DNA from: Bowmanella denitrificans
GTDB taxonomy: Bacteria; Pseudomonadota; Gammaproteobacteria; Enterobacterales; Alteromonadaceae
Reading direction: 5' to 3'
Length of the DNA stretch: 64,000 nucleotides
Assembly (NCBI RefSeq): GCF_002887595.1
Contig: NZ_PEBU01000012.1
Location: 1 to 64,000 of the forward strand
In this document: piece by piece, positions 31,741-41,796 of the stretch
Position numbering within the stretch: position 1 is the stretch's first letter
Layout: every line of letters starts with the position of its first letter
The notes under the pieces: model-generated
The model's database searches: none
Told to the model about the DNA's origin: nothing
Seen by the model: the letters and a program-made list of their open reading frames with translations, nothing else
Made by a program: the position numbers and the translations under genes

Positions 31741-33693
31741 TTAGTTGCGGACTTCAGCCAGGACTGACGGTGGAACATCATCAAAGCTTTGCAGGGGCAT
31801 TTCCCGCCACTGCTCTGCGGGTAATGCTGGTACACAATCCACTCGCGCTGGCTTGGCGGGCAGATTTGCCAGGCGGATACGCAGTAGTTTGAGTTCATCA
31901 GGTTCAATGGCTTCGCTGGGGCTGATAAACAGACCGTTCAGCCTGGCCCAGCGCCCCAGTCCGAGACTGCTGGAATAACGCACTATAGGTGCAGCCAGAA
32001 TCACACCGGTAAACACCGGCACCATCCACCAGAACATCAATGGCGTTAATACAAAAGTCACGGCGGCCCAAAGGGCTGCGATGGCGCTGGGTAAGGCGGT
32101 GCGGTGTAGGGCTTCCCGCCAGCTTAACATGCGTCCTTCACGCTCCTGAGCATTCCAGCTCACCTGATACCCCAAAAACACGCTAAGAACAAAAAAGGCG
32201 TGATAAACCATCATGATTGGGGCGATTAGCAGGGCAAATAAGGCTTCTGCTATGGCCCCTTTAAGTAAGGTGGCGGCACCACCAAATTCGTTGCGTCGCT
32301 GTTTCAACGCCAGTATTACCCCCAATGCTTTGGGGAACATCAGCAACACCACGGTACACATCAATAACGCATTAATCAGACCGGTTTCTGCCACCTGCCA
32401 GTTGGGGAATAACTGATAGGTGTGATGAAAATAGTCATTGTCGCTGGTGGCGCGCAGCAGGGCATCGGCTGAACTCAACGCCAGCATCAGCATCCACAAC
32501 AGCGAGGATATATAGGCCAGAGCACCAAACAGAAAATGCAAACGGCTGGTCAGATGCAAACCCCGGCTACCCAGTAACGCCAGATGCTGAATATTGCCCT
32601 GTACCCAGCGACGGTCGCGGGTGGCGTAGTCAAGAATATTGCAGGGCACCTCTTCAAAACTGCCACGCATATCGGTCAGCAGGAATACATCCCATCCGGC
32701 ACGCCTTAACAACGCGGCTTCAACAAAGTCATGGCTGAGGATATCGCCACCAAACGGCGCAGGTCCATCCAGTTTGGGTAAGCCGCAACTTTGCATAAAG
32801 GCTTGCATGCGGACAATGGCATTGTGGCCCCAGTAGTTGGCACTGTCGGTTTGCCAGAATGACAAGCCGGTGGCCAGCATTGGGCAGTACAATTCTGAGG
32901 CAAATTGCAAGAAGCGACCAAACAAGGTGGTTTGTCGTACCGGAATGGGGACCGTCTGGATCAGACCCGTATTGGGGTTCTGCTCCATGGCGTGCACCAA
33001 CTGTAACATGGTCTGGCCGCTCATTATGCTGTCTGCATCCAGCACTATCATCTGTTCATAGCGGTAACCAAATCGTTGGCAGAATTCCTTAAGGTTACCG
33101 ACCTTACGTTCGCCGTTTTTTTCGCGGCGACGATAAAATGCATGGTGACGCAAGTTACCCAGACGTTGCTGCAGTGCTTGCCAGTGGTCCAGCTCAGCCT
33201 GTGCCAGTTCTGGGTTGCGGGTATCACTGAGCATATAAAAGTCAAATTGGGCCAGATGACCGCTGTCCGCCAAACTACGCAGGCAACTTTCAAAGCCCGC
33301 CATAATGCGCCGGGTATCTTCGTTATACACCGGCATCACCACGGCAGTGCGACTGAGCGGTGCTGTGTCTGGCGCAGGTATTGTCAGTTTAGGCTTAAGA
33401 CTAAGTGGATCGATGTTCAGCCATTGCAGTACAAAGCCAATAACAGCACTCCAAAAAGCACAGACAATCCAACTGAACACAATGGCAAACAGGCCCAGAA
33501 GTGTTATCTCCAGACCGGTCAGGCCATTGGCTTTGAGGATCTGCGTCATCATACCAATACCGGCCACCGCACTGGTGCTGACCAGCAGGAAAAACAGCCA
33601 CTGACGCAGTGCCTTATGGTTCAGAATGATCTGCCAAGTCGGATTAGATTGCGCCGCTGCGCTGTTATTTGAGGTCGCTTGGATTCCAGACAT
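31741..33693 (-). CDS. opgH: Glucans biosynthesis glucosyltransferase OpgH
   Basis: A 650-residue inner-membrane family-2 glycosyltransferase that makes the beta-1,2-glucan backbone of osmoregulated periplasmic glucans. Two helices near the N-terminus precede the catalytic domain, in which MPVYNEDTRR, the DADSIMSG metal-binding motif and RDRRWVQGN (QxxRW-type) are visible; five or six helices follow from about 400. It is shorter than E. coli OpgH because the long N-terminal cytoplasmic extension is reduced. Its start lies 29 bp inside opgG, the normal operon order. Confidence 0.93.
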   Translation of the reverse strand: MSGIQATSNNSAAAQSNPTWQIILNHKALRQWLFFLLVSTSAVAGIGMMTQILKANGLTGLEITLLGLFAIVFSWIVCAFWSAVIGFVLQWLNIDPLSLKPKLTIPAPDTAPLSRTAVVMPVYNEDTRRIMAGFESCLRSLADSGHLAQFDFYMLSDTRNPELAQAELDHWQALQQRLGNLRHHAFYRRREKNGERKVGNLKEFCQRFGYRYEQMIVLDADSIMSGQTMLQLVHAMEQNPNTGLIQTVPIPVRQTTLFGRFLQFASELYCPMLATGLSFWQTDSANYWGHNAIVRMQAFMQSCGLPKLDGPAPFGGDILSHDFVEAALLRRAGWDVFLLTDMRGSFEEVPCNILDYATRDRRWVQGNIQHLALLGSRGLHLTSRLHFLFGALAYISSLLWMLMLALSSADALLRATSDNDYFHHTYQLFPNWQVAETGLINALLMCTVVLLMFPKALGVILALKQRRNEFGGAATLLKGAIAEALFALLIAPIMMVYHAFFVLSVFLGYQVSWNAQEREGRMLSWREALHRTALPSAIAALWAAVTFVLTPLMFWWMVPVFTGVILAAPIVRYSSSLGLGRWARLNGLFISPSEAIEPDELKLLRIRLANLPAKPARVDCVPALPAEQWREMPLQSFDDVPPSVLAEVRN

Positions 33694-35266
33694 AGTTCCA
33701 TACCTCGCTTAATGTTTCGTTGCGTAATGTCAATTGCAGACGCATGTCTACAGGCTTTTGGTCGGCGGGGTTAAGCTTGAAGGAGACCCGCCAGTCTCCG
33801 TTTGGCAGCTTGCTGGTGGTCAAATCGCGGATTGCACCCCAAGACAATTGCAAGTCTGCCTGAAGGGGCTGGGCTGCATTGAGTTTGGCCAGTTTGTCGG
33901 CGCTGAAATCCACCATAAACTGGCGCTCGGCCTTGGGTGGCGGATTCTGCTCACCCGGTAAAGCTGACCAGCCGATGCGGGTTCGGCTGACCTGGGCCAG
34001 GGTTTGCTCGGGGCGTTTACTGTCAAAGGTCGATAGCTGGTAGCTGATTTCCAGTTGTTGTCCGGCCTGCAGCGGAGCGTCAGGTACCCAATAACTGACG
34101 ATGTTATCGTTGGTCTCGTTGTTGGTAGGAATTTCCACTATTTCCAGACGGCCTTTCCCCCAATTGCCCTGCGGGGTGATCCAAATGCTGGGACGCTGAT
34201 GATATTTCGCTTCGGTGTCCTGATAGTTCACAAAGCTTCGATCGCGCTGCACCAGACCAAATCCCTTGGGATTTTCATCGGCCAGACTGGTGACCTGCAA
34301 ATGACGTGGGTTTTTCAACGGACGCCAGATCCATTCATCATGGGAGGTGTGCATCAACACACCGTCTGAGTCGTGAATCTCCGGGCGAAAATCATCTACA
34401 AAACGGACCCGGTTCTCACCATAGAAGAACATACTGGTCAGCGGTGCAATCCCCAGTTTCTTAACATCCTGACGGGCAAACAGGCGTGCGGTAACCTGCA
34501 TATGAGTGTCGCTTTCTGGCGTCAGTTCAAAACGATAGGCCCCGGTTACCGAGGGGCTGTCCAATAAGGCGAAGAACACTAATGTTGTGTCATTGGGCTG
34601 CGGCCTGACCAACCAGAAGCGCTTAAAATGTGGGAATTGTTCACCGCTGCTCTCTGCAGTATCAATCGCCAGGCCTCTGGCAGACAGGCCGTAAATCTGC
34701 TCTGGCCCTACCAGACGGAAATACGATGCCCCCTGAAATACCGCTACCTCGTCTTTATAATCAGGGCGATTTAGCGGGTAATGCACACGAAAACCTGAGT
34801 ACCCTTTACTATTGGCAGGTTGTCCGGCCAGGGGCGCCGCCTCTGCGTCATAACTAAACTGACTGGCATCAAAAGGCAGCAGTTTGTTCATACCATCCTT
34901 GTTGATCTCTTCAATTTCCACTGGCTGCTGATATAAGAAGCCAGGATGAAAAAACTGGATTTCAAACAACGACTGCTGATGCCATAGTGCCTGTTCAGGT
35001 TTAAAGCGAATCGCCCGGTACTGCGAATAGCTCATCGACTTCCAACTGTCTGGCAGGGCTTCGCTGTCGGCGCTGTAACTCTGAGCGGCCAGGGCTTTGG
35101 CCCGGCTGGCCATCAGGTCAAAAAGTACCTGCTGTTTATTTTTGCCCTGATTAGCGGGTAATTGCTGGGCCTTGACACTGGTTGTCAGGATCAGCAATAC
35201 CGCCACCAGCAGGCCGACACTTAAAAAGGCCCTGGTCTTTAATTGATGAAATTTAGACTTACTCAA
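33665..35266 (-). CDS. opgG: Periplasmic glucans biosynthesis protein OpgG
   Basis: A 533-residue periplasmic protein of the OpgG/OpgD family, which acts on newly exported glucan backbone to shape its branches. Signal peptide residues about 12-33 (SVGLLVAVLLILTTSVKAQ); the mature domain has the family segments YSGFRVHYPLNRPDYKDE near 190-207 and the C-terminal immunoglobulin-like domain from about 395. The start is TTG, chosen because GGGGG lies nine bases upstream and it gives a normal signal peptide; earlier in-frame codons lack coding character. First gene of opgGH. Confidence 0.9.
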   Translation of the reverse strand: MSKSKFHQLKTRAFLSVGLLVAVLLILTTSVKAQQLPANQGKNKQQVLFDLMASRAKALAAQSYSADSEALPDSWKSMSYSQYRAIRFKPEQALWHQQSLFEIQFFHPGFLYQQPVEIEEINKDGMNKLLPFDASQFSYDAEAAPLAGQPANSKGYSGFRVHYPLNRPDYKDEVAVFQGASYFRLVGPEQIYGLSARGLAIDTAESSGEQFPHFKRFWLVRPQPNDTTLVFFALLDSPSVTGAYRFELTPESDTHMQVTARLFARQDVKKLGIAPLTSMFFYGENRVRFVDDFRPEIHDSDGVLMHTSHDEWIWRPLKNPRHLQVTSLADENPKGFGLVQRDRSFVNYQDTEAKYHQRPSIWITPQGNWGKGRLEIVEIPTNNETNDNIVSYWVPDAPLQAGQQLEISYQLSTFDSKRPEQTLAQVSRTRIGWSALPGEQNPPPKAERQFMVDFSADKLAKLNAAQPLQADLQLSWGAIRDLTTSKLPNGDWRVSFKLNPADQKPVDMRLQLTLRNETLSEVWNYVWNPSDLK

Positions 35267-35730
35267 GCTTACTACCCCCGAGTCTGAAAATACTGTCCCC
35301 TGATTGGAACAAAGTAGAGAAATGCTGGAATGATCTGTGTATCGCAAAAAAGAGGCCAACTAGCGGGGAAAAATATTTTTTCTGACTTCTGAATCACTTC
35401 ATTTGTCGAGAAGTTCCTGTAACTAATTGAATATACTGCGTTTATATTCTGTGTGCTTTTGCCATTTATGGTCGCAGGGAACGGTGTAAGAAGGACAAGC
35501 AGCGAAGTCGAGTCAGCAAAAACTTATAATTCTGTCTCTTTATGGCGACAAATTTGTTGGGGTGGAAGGGGTATCACAAACTTTGGAAGCGGTTTGGCTC
35601 GCAAAATTTCTGGCACCTCTGCGCGGGCCTGGCCTGGCGGACCGAAGGCGGTATTTTCTAAATGGTGGCTATGCTGTCGCCTCATTGAGACAGTGTCTGT
35701 AGAAGCCCCTGTTTGACCTGAAGCCTATCA
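35267..35730. other. Intergenic region upstream of opgG
   Basis: A 464-bp gap between opgG and the LysR gene, both on the minus strand. It must contain the opgGH promoter, probably in the AT-rich part around 35340-35450. An 87-codon open frame on the plus strand has no coding character or ribosome-binding site. I see no RNA gene or repeat in it. Confidence 0.45.
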
Positions 35731-36675
35731 TTAAGCTTTGGGTATCAGCTCGTCCTGCATACGGCCAAAGCTTTGGCGGCAGTGATTAAAAAATGCCGTG
35801 GTCAGTCTGCTCATCGGCGCATGGGCAGAGGTGATAAAGCCATACTCATAAATCAAGGCCGGGGCGAAAGGTATCAGCAGCAAGTTGTTATCAGCATATT
35901 GTCTGGCCAGCATGCCGTTGACGATAGCAACCCCAAGGTTACGCCTGGCAAAAGTACAGGCAATGGCCACGGTGTGAGTTTCCAGCTTTACCTTCATGGG
36001 CACCCCGGCCTGCTGGAAGATACTGTCAATTTGCATACGGGAGTAGCGCCCCTTCCCTAACAGGATCAGGTTTTGTCCAAGCAGATCCTGAACTTCGATT
36101 CGCCCCTTACTGGCCAGCGGGTGGGCGGGCGATAACGCACATACAGTATGGCTTTGCAGCATGGATTCTACCTGCAGGCCCGGATGATTTTCCGGTAACT
36201 GGATAAAGCCACAATCAGCACTACGATGGGCTACCAGCTCCCTGGCGGTGGCCGGGCTATGGGTATCCAGAGAGATATTTACCCTGGGATGCTGGCGCAT
36301 AAAGTCGGCGACGACATCGGCCAGCGGGCCGGCGATAAAAGAATTTGGCGCCACGATCTTGAGTAATCCCAAGTCTGAGTTAAAGATATTTCTGGCCAAC
36401 AGGCTGATGCGCTCTGCGCCCTGCAGGGTTAGCTCCACTTCCTTAAACAAAGCCAATGCTTCTTCGGTGGGAAACAGGCGGCTTTTTTCCCGGTAAAACA
36501 GGGCGAATCCCACGTGCTGTTCAAAGCTGGCCAGCAAGCGACTGACTGCTGGTTGCGTGATGCCTAAACTGGTAGCAGCTGCTGTGGCTGAACCGGATTG
36601 AATAATGGCGCGAAAGGCTTCCAGGCTCTTTAAACTCAGGCCTTCTAAGCCTTTTGGCGAAGTTGCTGTACCCAT
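35731..36675 (-). CDS. LysR-family regulator of the receptor/amidohydrolase operon
   Basis: A 314-residue LysR regulator. Winged helix-turn-helix at about residues 12-70 (LEAFRAIIQSGSATAAATSL then ITQPAVSRLLASFEQ), effector domain from about 100 with an AIVNGMLARQYAD segment typical of the family. It diverges from the TonB-receptor operon with 122 bp between starts, which makes it the probable regulator of that operon. The first residues GTATSPKGLEG precede the usual N-terminus, so a slightly later start is possible. Confidence 0.87.
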   Translation of the reverse strand: MGTATSPKGLEGLSLKSLEAFRAIIQSGSATAAATSLGITQPAVSRLLASFEQHVGFALFYREKSRLFPTEEALALFKEVELTLQGAERISLLARNIFNSDLGLLKIVAPNSFIAGPLADVVADFMRQHPRVNISLDTHSPATARELVAHRSADCGFIQLPENHPGLQVESMLQSHTVCALSPAHPLASKGRIEVQDLLGQNLILLGKGRYSRMQIDSIFQQAGVPMKVKLETHTVAIACTFARRNLGVAIVNGMLARQYADNNLLLIPFAPALIYEYGFITSAHAPMSRLTTAFFNHCRQSFGRMQDELIPKA

Positions 36676-36678
36676 ATC

Positions 36679-36710
36679 AATAACAAAATGTAATGAAATG
36701 ATTAGTTATT
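36679..36710. promoter_or_regulatory. Candidate LysR operator
   Basis: AATAAC and GTTATT form the arms of an interrupted inverted repeat (20-base spacer) immediately upstream of the LysR start and 88 bp ahead of the receptor gene. Position fits LysR autoregulation; binding is inferred. Confidence 0.35.
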
Positions 36711-36797
36711 TCCATAATATTGCATGACTTTGGCGGGTTAATAAACTGTTAATCAAAAGGCACTTGTAGATGCCTATCAACAGCCGGAGACCAGTTT

Positions 36798-39512
36798 ATG
36801 CGTATCTTTCGTCCTTCCATATTGACCCTGGCCGTGAGTGCGGCCTTTTCACCCCTGACCTGGGCACAACAAACTTCGGTGGCCGACACACCAGCCGATA
36901 CCGAGATTATCGCGGTAACGGGCTCAAGAATTAAGCGCCAGGGAGATACCCCCAGTCCGGTGCAGGAGTTGGATCTGGAAGCTTTAAACCAGACCGGGGC
37001 GGTGTCATTGGGCGAGGTATTGCAGGAATTACCTTCGGTCGGAGCCAGTTTAAACAGCAATGGTTCAGCGGGCACCAGCCACGGTAGCAGCAGTATGAAT
37101 CTGCGTAATCTGGGTGAAAACCGCTCGCTTGTATTGGTTAACGGTCATCGCTGGGTAAATGGTGCCGGCACACGCGGCTTTCGCGATTTTGTTGACCTCA
37201 ATACTATTCCTCAGGCCATCGTTAAAAGAGTGGAAGTGTTGCAGGATGGTGCGACTGCCATCTACGGCGCCGATGCAATTGCCGGGGTGGTGAACATCTA
37301 TACCCATAACGATTTTGTCGGTACCAGTGCCAAAGCCTATTATGGCCAGAGCAGTGAAGGAGACAGAGAGACGCTGAATCTGGATGTGCTGTTTGGTAAA
37401 GATATTGGCGACAGTAATCTGATGGTGGCTGCCAGCTATTCAGACCAGAAGCCCATTTATACTCAGGACCGTGAACTGACGGCAATCCCGTTGAACGGCT
37501 TGTCGGAAGGCACGCCAGAAGGTTTGTTCAGAGAAAGCAGTCTGGCTTCGGTTCTGGACTTCAGCATTCCGACCGCCGGCATTACCCGCAACCCCGACAG
37601 CAATGGTAACAATCTCGGCAGTTGGCGTGCCGCCACGGCTGACGATCAGTTTAATCGCTACTACAACAATTATGTGGTGGGGCCCAGTCAGCGCATGTCT
37701 TTATATGCCCAGGCCCTGGTGCCCTTTGATGCGGTTAATTTGCGCGTCGAGGCACTGTACAACAGTCGTGAGTCGGATCAGCAGTTTTCCTCGGCTTTAT
37801 CCTCGGTGCGGGGCGGTAGTCGGGGTTTTGTGATTGCCAATGATGCGCAGGTAAACCCCTTTGGTGTGGAATTCAGCGGCAGTGACTTTCGCCATACATC
37901 CTTTATGCAGGAAAATGGTTACCGGATCAATGCACAGCAGGTGGAAACCACCCGACTGGGTGTTGGCCTGGATGGTGAACTGAATATCGGCCATGGCTGG
38001 AGCTGGGATGGTTTCCTATCCTGGGCCAAAAATGAAGGGACCTTTAAGTCCAATAATCAGGTGCATCTGGATAAACTGGCCCTGGGGTTACGGGCTTGTG
38101 ACAGCAGCGGCATTAGCGCCGATGTGTCGGATCTGGCGGCCGGTTGTGTGCCGGTTAATCTGTTTGACACCCTTAGCGCTGAGATGGTGGATTATATTAA
38201 TTTCACCGGCAAAGATAAAAACCAGGCCAGTCAGGTGGACTTTACCCTGAACATCACCGGCAGCCTGTTTGAATTGCCAGCCGGTGACCTGGCCATGGCA
38301 GCGGGTATTGAGTACCGGCGAGAGCGTGGCCTGGATGTGCCTGACGATATTATTAATTCCGCCCCCAGGGTGAACACTTACCAGACCACCAGTTCCGCGC
38401 CCCGCACCGGCACAGACGGCGAATACGACCTGAAAGAAGCCTATATAGAGCTGAGTATTCCGCTGTTGGATGAGGCACCGCTGGCCCACCGGCTGGAGAT
38501 GAGTCTGGCTAGCCGTTACTCAGATTACAGTACCTTTGGCAGCACCACGAACAGCAAGGTGGGATTACTTTATTCGCCGCTGCAAGGTTTGTCATTGCGC
38601 GCTACCTGGGCAGAAGGCTTCCGTGCTCCTTCTATTCTGGAATTATATGAAGGCCAGCGGCAAAGCTTTGCGCCGGTGCTCGACCCTTGTTCGGCGAATA
38701 AATCTCTGCCTGGATGTACAGGGGTGCCTTCCGATTACAGTCAGGGAGAAAGCAATGTGCAGTTAACCACTGGTGGCAACGGCCTGCTGCAACCGGAAAC
38801 CTCGGAAAACCTATCGTTTGGTTTGGTACTGATCCCTACCTTTATGGATGACTTCAGCCTGACCCTGGATTGGTACGATATTGAAATTGATAACACCATC
38901 AGTACTTTTGGCGCACAAAATCTGTTGGACTTGTGTGCCAGCCAGGCGCGTAACTGCGAGGTCATCAGCCGTGCCGCCAGTGGCGAGATAGACAATATCC
39001 TGGATGGCCCGGTGAATCTCAACAGCACTAAAACCGCGGGTATGGATATGCTGATGCGCTATGGCCTGGCCACCGACAGCGGCGACGTTGATTTCAGCCT
39101 GAATATGTCGCGGCTGCGCGAGTTTGAAACCAGTACCACCTTGTCAGATGGTACTGTGCAGGTGGAAGACAAAGTGGGCAACGCCTATTTACGTGAAGCC
39201 TTTCCTAAATGGCGTGGCAGTTTCTCTGCTAAATGGCAACAGGGCCCCTGGGCACTGAATTACAACCTGCGCCATATTGGCGACAGCACCGAGACCTTCC
39301 AGGATGAACAGCGTCATATTGGTACGGTGGTCTACCACAATGTGTCGGTCAGCTACGATATTGACGAGGCTATGCGGGTGAAGTTTGGCATTAATAATCT
39401 GGCTGACAAGCAACCGCCCATTTCCCTGAGTAACCCCAATATCAATTTCGATCAGAACACCTATAACCCGGTAGGACGCTTTTTCTACCTGCAGTTAAGC
39501 TACGATATGTAA
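36798..39512 (+). CDS. TonB-dependent outer-membrane receptor
   Basis: A 904-residue TonB-dependent receptor. Signal peptide 1-24 (ending WAQ); a TonB-box-like ADTEIIAVTGSRIKR at about 31-45; plug domain about 45-165 containing LVLVNGHRWVNG and AIYGADAIAGVVNI; then the 22-strand barrel with GLSLRATWAEGFRAPSILEL near 600. The family (with GSRIKR after the box) is common in Alteromonadales and usually takes peptides, amino-acid derivatives or glycans. The last residue is Met rather than the common Phe. First gene of an operon with the amidohydrolase-like enzyme and YfcC-like carrier. Confidence 0.92.
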   Translation: MRIFRPSILTLAVSAAFSPLTWAQQTSVADTPADTEIIAVTGSRIKRQGDTPSPVQELDLEALNQTGAVSLGEVLQELPSVGASLNSNGSAGTSHGSSSMNLRNLGENRSLVLVNGHRWVNGAGTRGFRDFVDLNTIPQAIVKRVEVLQDGATAIYGADAIAGVVNIYTHNDFVGTSAKAYYGQSSEGDRETLNLDVLFGKDIGDSNLMVAASYSDQKPIYTQDRELTAIPLNGLSEGTPEGLFRESSLASVLDFSIPTAGITRNPDSNGNNLGSWRAATADDQFNRYYNNYVVGPSQRMSLYAQALVPFDAVNLRVEALYNSRESDQQFSSALSSVRGGSRGFVIANDAQVNPFGVEFSGSDFRHTSFMQENGYRINAQQVETTRLGVGLDGELNIGHGWSWDGFLSWAKNEGTFKSNNQVHLDKLALGLRACDSSGISADVSDLAAGCVPVNLFDTLSAEMVDYINFTGKDKNQASQVDFTLNITGSLFELPAGDLAMAAGIEYRRERGLDVPDDIINSAPRVNTYQTTSSAPRTGTDGEYDLKEAYIELSIPLLDEAPLAHRLEMSLASRYSDYSTFGSTTNSKVGLLYSPLQGLSLRATWAEGFRAPSILELYEGQRQSFAPVLDPCSANKSLPGCTGVPSDYSQGESNVQLTTGGNGLLQPETSENLSFGLVLIPTFMDDFSLTLDWYDIEIDNTISTFGAQNLLDLCASQARNCEVISRAASGEIDNILDGPVNLNSTKTAGMDMLMRYGLATDSGDVDFSLNMSRLREFETSTTLSDGTVQVEDKVGNAYLREAFPKWRGSFSAKWQQGPWALNYNLRHIGDSTETFQDEQRHIGTVVYHNVSVSYDIDEAMRVKFGINNLADKQPPISLSNPNINFDQNTYNPVGRFFYLQLSYDM

Positions 39513-39517
39513 ACCAC

Positions 39518-39535
39518 TGGCCCCGTACGGGGCCA
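39518..39535. promoter_or_regulatory. Intra-operon hairpin after the receptor gene
   Basis: Perfect palindrome TGGCCCCGTACGGGGCCA five bases after the receptor stop and 20 bases before the next start. No T-run follows, so it likely protects the receptor mRNA or reduces downstream expression instead of ending transcription. Confidence 0.55.
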
Positions 39536-39554
39536 AAGACGACGCGGATGATTT

Positions 39555-40415
39555 ATGACCAATGTCTATACTTTGGCTGAACCTGATTGTATTGAAGCCC
39601 TGCCATTGGTGTTGGATTCACCTCACAGCGGTAGCCTGTTTCCAGATGACTTTCGCTGTCTGGCCAGTGAAGCGCAACTTAAAAGCGGCTGGGATGCCTA
39701 TGTGGATGACTTATGGGCGCCGGTGCTGGCCGTAGGAGGAAGCCTGCTCAGTGCTCATTATTCCCGCATGTATATTGATTTAAACCGGGCGCCTGATGAT
39801 GTTGATCCTGCCATGTTGAAACGCCCCTGGGCGGGATGTAATCCCAGCAAATACAGTGAGCGGGGAATGGGCCTGATTCGCCGTTATGCCCTGCCCGATG
39901 TGCCGATGTACGATGCGCCACTGAATATCGAAGACATTGTCAGGCGCATTGAGCAATTCCACCGGCCTTACCACCAGGCGTTGCAAACCAAATTGGACAC
40001 CCTGCAGCAACAGTTCTCTGCGGTCTGGCATGTGGATTGTCATTCAATGAAATCCACCGGTAACCGCATGAATATTGACAGTGGCGCAGCCCGCCCGGAT
40101 GTGGTGCTGGGGGATAACGATGGTCTGTGCAGTGATCCTGGTTTTGTGCAGATAGTGGAAGATGCCTTTGTGAGTCTGGGTTATAAAGTCGTGCGCAATC
40201 AGCCCTACAAAGGTGGGTATCTGGTTACCCATTATGGCAATCCGGCTAAGCGCCGTTTCAGTATGCAGATAGAGCTGAATCGCGCCCTGTATATGGATGA
40301 ACAGGCCTTTGTGCCAAATCGCAAATTCGATGATTTTCGTCGTGATCTGGGCCGGGTCGCCGGGGCAATGGCTGATTATATTGTCGACAACCTTGGGGGG
40401 CAGGATAATGTCTGA
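39555..40415 (+). CDS. N-formylglutamate amidohydrolase-like enzyme
   Basis: A 286-residue cytoplasmic zinc hydrolase of the PF05013 family. Signatures are LDSPHSGSLFP near residue 16-26, SRMYIDLNRAPDDVDP near 72-87, WHVDCHSM near 158-165 (metal-binding His/Asp), and the late MQIELNRALYMDE. HutG2-type members cleave N-formyl-L-glutamate from histidine breakdown; others act on related N-acyl amino acids. No other hut gene is here, so the substrate may be a different N-acylated amino acid brought in by the neighbouring receptor. Overlaps the carrier gene by 8 bp. Confidence 0.85.
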   Translation: MTNVYTLAEPDCIEALPLVLDSPHSGSLFPDDFRCLASEAQLKSGWDAYVDDLWAPVLAVGGSLLSAHYSRMYIDLNRAPDDVDPAMLKRPWAGCNPSKYSERGMGLIRRYALPDVPMYDAPLNIEDIVRRIEQFHRPYHQALQTKLDTLQQQFSAVWHVDCHSMKSTGNRMNIDSGAARPDVVLGDNDGLCSDPGFVQIVEDAFVSLGYKVVRNQPYKGGYLVTHYGNPAKRRFSMQIELNRALYMDEQAFVPNRKFDDFRRDLGRVAGAMADYIVDNLGGQDNV

Positions 40416-41796
40416 AAACCCATCTGAGCGTAAAACCCTTAATCCCCTGATTATTCTGCTGGGCATTTTGTTGCTGGCTGGTGCCATGACCTACTTTATT
40501 GAGTCGGGGCGCTATGCGCGGGATGGTCGTCTGGTGGTGCCTGGCTCCTATCAGGTGCTGGACAAAGATACCAGTCTGGCCAACTTGCTGCGTTCCGATA
40601 TACCTGAGGCAGACAGGGCCTATCCGGTCAGCATCACCGAGCTGTTGATGAGTATTCCCGAAGGCCTGGAACGCGGTGGTGGGCTGATTTTTATGGTACT
40701 GATTATCGGTGGTATGTTTGGCATTCTGACTCGCGCCGGAGCCGTGGACGCAGGCCTGGAGCGATTGCTGAGCCTGGTCAAAGGTAATATTTATGTGCTG
40801 GTGATTACGCTGATGCTGGTGTTTTCCGCTGGCAGCACCTTCTTGGGGCTGGCATCGGAATATTTATTGGTTATTCCATTGATGGTGGCGATGGCCACAC
40901 GTTTGGGCATGGCCCCCATTATCGGCTTTGCCATTGTCACTATTTCGGTCAAGGTGGGGTATTTGTCATCGGTGTCTAATCCGCTGCCGTTGACCATTGC
41001 CCAGCCTCTGGTCGGTTTGCAGATTTTCAGTGGTGCTGGTTTTCGCCTGGCCTGTTACCTGGTGTTTTTGCTGATTGGCATTGGCTTTATGCTATGGGTG
41101 ATCCGCCGCCAGGCAAAAGCCGAGCAAGTTGTGCTGGAACTTAATCATGCCAGGTTGTCCTGGCGTCACAGTCTGATGCTGATGGTGCTTGTTAGCAGCA
41201 TTGGCTTTCTGGTCTATGCCTCGAATCAATGGCATTGGAAGCATGAAGCCTTATCCGCCTACTATATTGGTGTCAGTTTACTGTTGGCTGCGCTTAGCGG
41301 ACTGGGGGCCAATGGCGCGGCGGATGCTTTTGTCGGCGGGATGAAAAAAGTGTTGCTGGCCAGCTTTCTGATTGGCGTGGCATCGGCTGTGGCCGTGACA
41401 TTGGAAAAAGGTCAGATCCTGGATTCAGTGGTGCATTCTCTGGTGCGTTTGATTGGCGAAGGTAGCCCGACACTGGCGGCCAGCGGCATGTTCTTTGCCC
41501 AGTTGCTGCTGGATTTTCTGATCCCTTCCACCTCAGGGCAGGCAGCTGTGAGTATGCCGATTATGGGGCCTATCGGGCAATTATCCGGGGTGTCGGCACA
41601 AACCACCGTACTGGCGTTTTTATTTGGTAACGGTATCACCAATATGCTGACGCCCACTTCGGGCACCCTACTGGCTTATCTGGCTACCGCCAATGTGGGC
41701 TGGGCGCAATGGGCCAGATTTGTTTTACCGCTGTGGGCCATTTTTATTGTTACTGCGTTGGTGTTGTTGGCGGTGGCTGTGCAGGTTGGGTTTTGA
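40408..41796 (+). CDS. YfcC-family carrier (C4-dicarboxylate/amino-acid type)
   Basis: A 462-residue inner-membrane carrier with about 11-12 hydrophobic segments. The family hallmarks are GGMFGILTRAGAVDAGL near 105-121, VGYLSSVSNPLPLTIAQP near 185-202, and the late SGQAAVSMPIMGPIGQ and TNMLTPTSGTL, two re-entrant helical hairpins as in DcuC/YfcC/ArgR-type carriers. It should carry the released product or the N-acylated substrate across the inner membrane. ATG overlaps the amidohydrolase stop; GGGGGGCAGG lies upstream. Last gene of the operon, ended by a hairpin terminator. Confidence 0.85.
   Translation: MSENPSERKTLNPLIILLGILLLAGAMTYFIESGRYARDGRLVVPGSYQVLDKDTSLANLLRSDIPEADRAYPVSITELLMSIPEGLERGGGLIFMVLIIGGMFGILTRAGAVDAGLERLLSLVKGNIYVLVITLMLVFSAGSTFLGLASEYLLVIPLMVAMATRLGMAPIIGFAIVTISVKVGYLSSVSNPLPLTIAQPLVGLQIFSGAGFRLACYLVFLLIGIGFMLWVIRRQAKAEQVVLELNHARLSWRHSLMLMVLVSSIGFLVYASNQWHWKHEALSAYYIGVSLLLAALSGLGANGAADAFVGGMKKVLLASFLIGVASAVAVTLEKGQILDSVVHSLVRLIGEGSPTLAASGMFFAQLLLDFLIPSTSGQAAVSMPIMGPIGQLSGVSAQTTVLAFLFGNGITNMLTPTSGTLLAYLATANVGWAQWARFVLPLWAIFIVTALVLLAVAVQVGF

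Noticed and set aside
35453-35716. An 87-codon frame upstream of the LysR gene
   Set aside because: Composition is Trp/Arg/Gly-rich as in non-coding shadow frames, with no ribosome-binding site.
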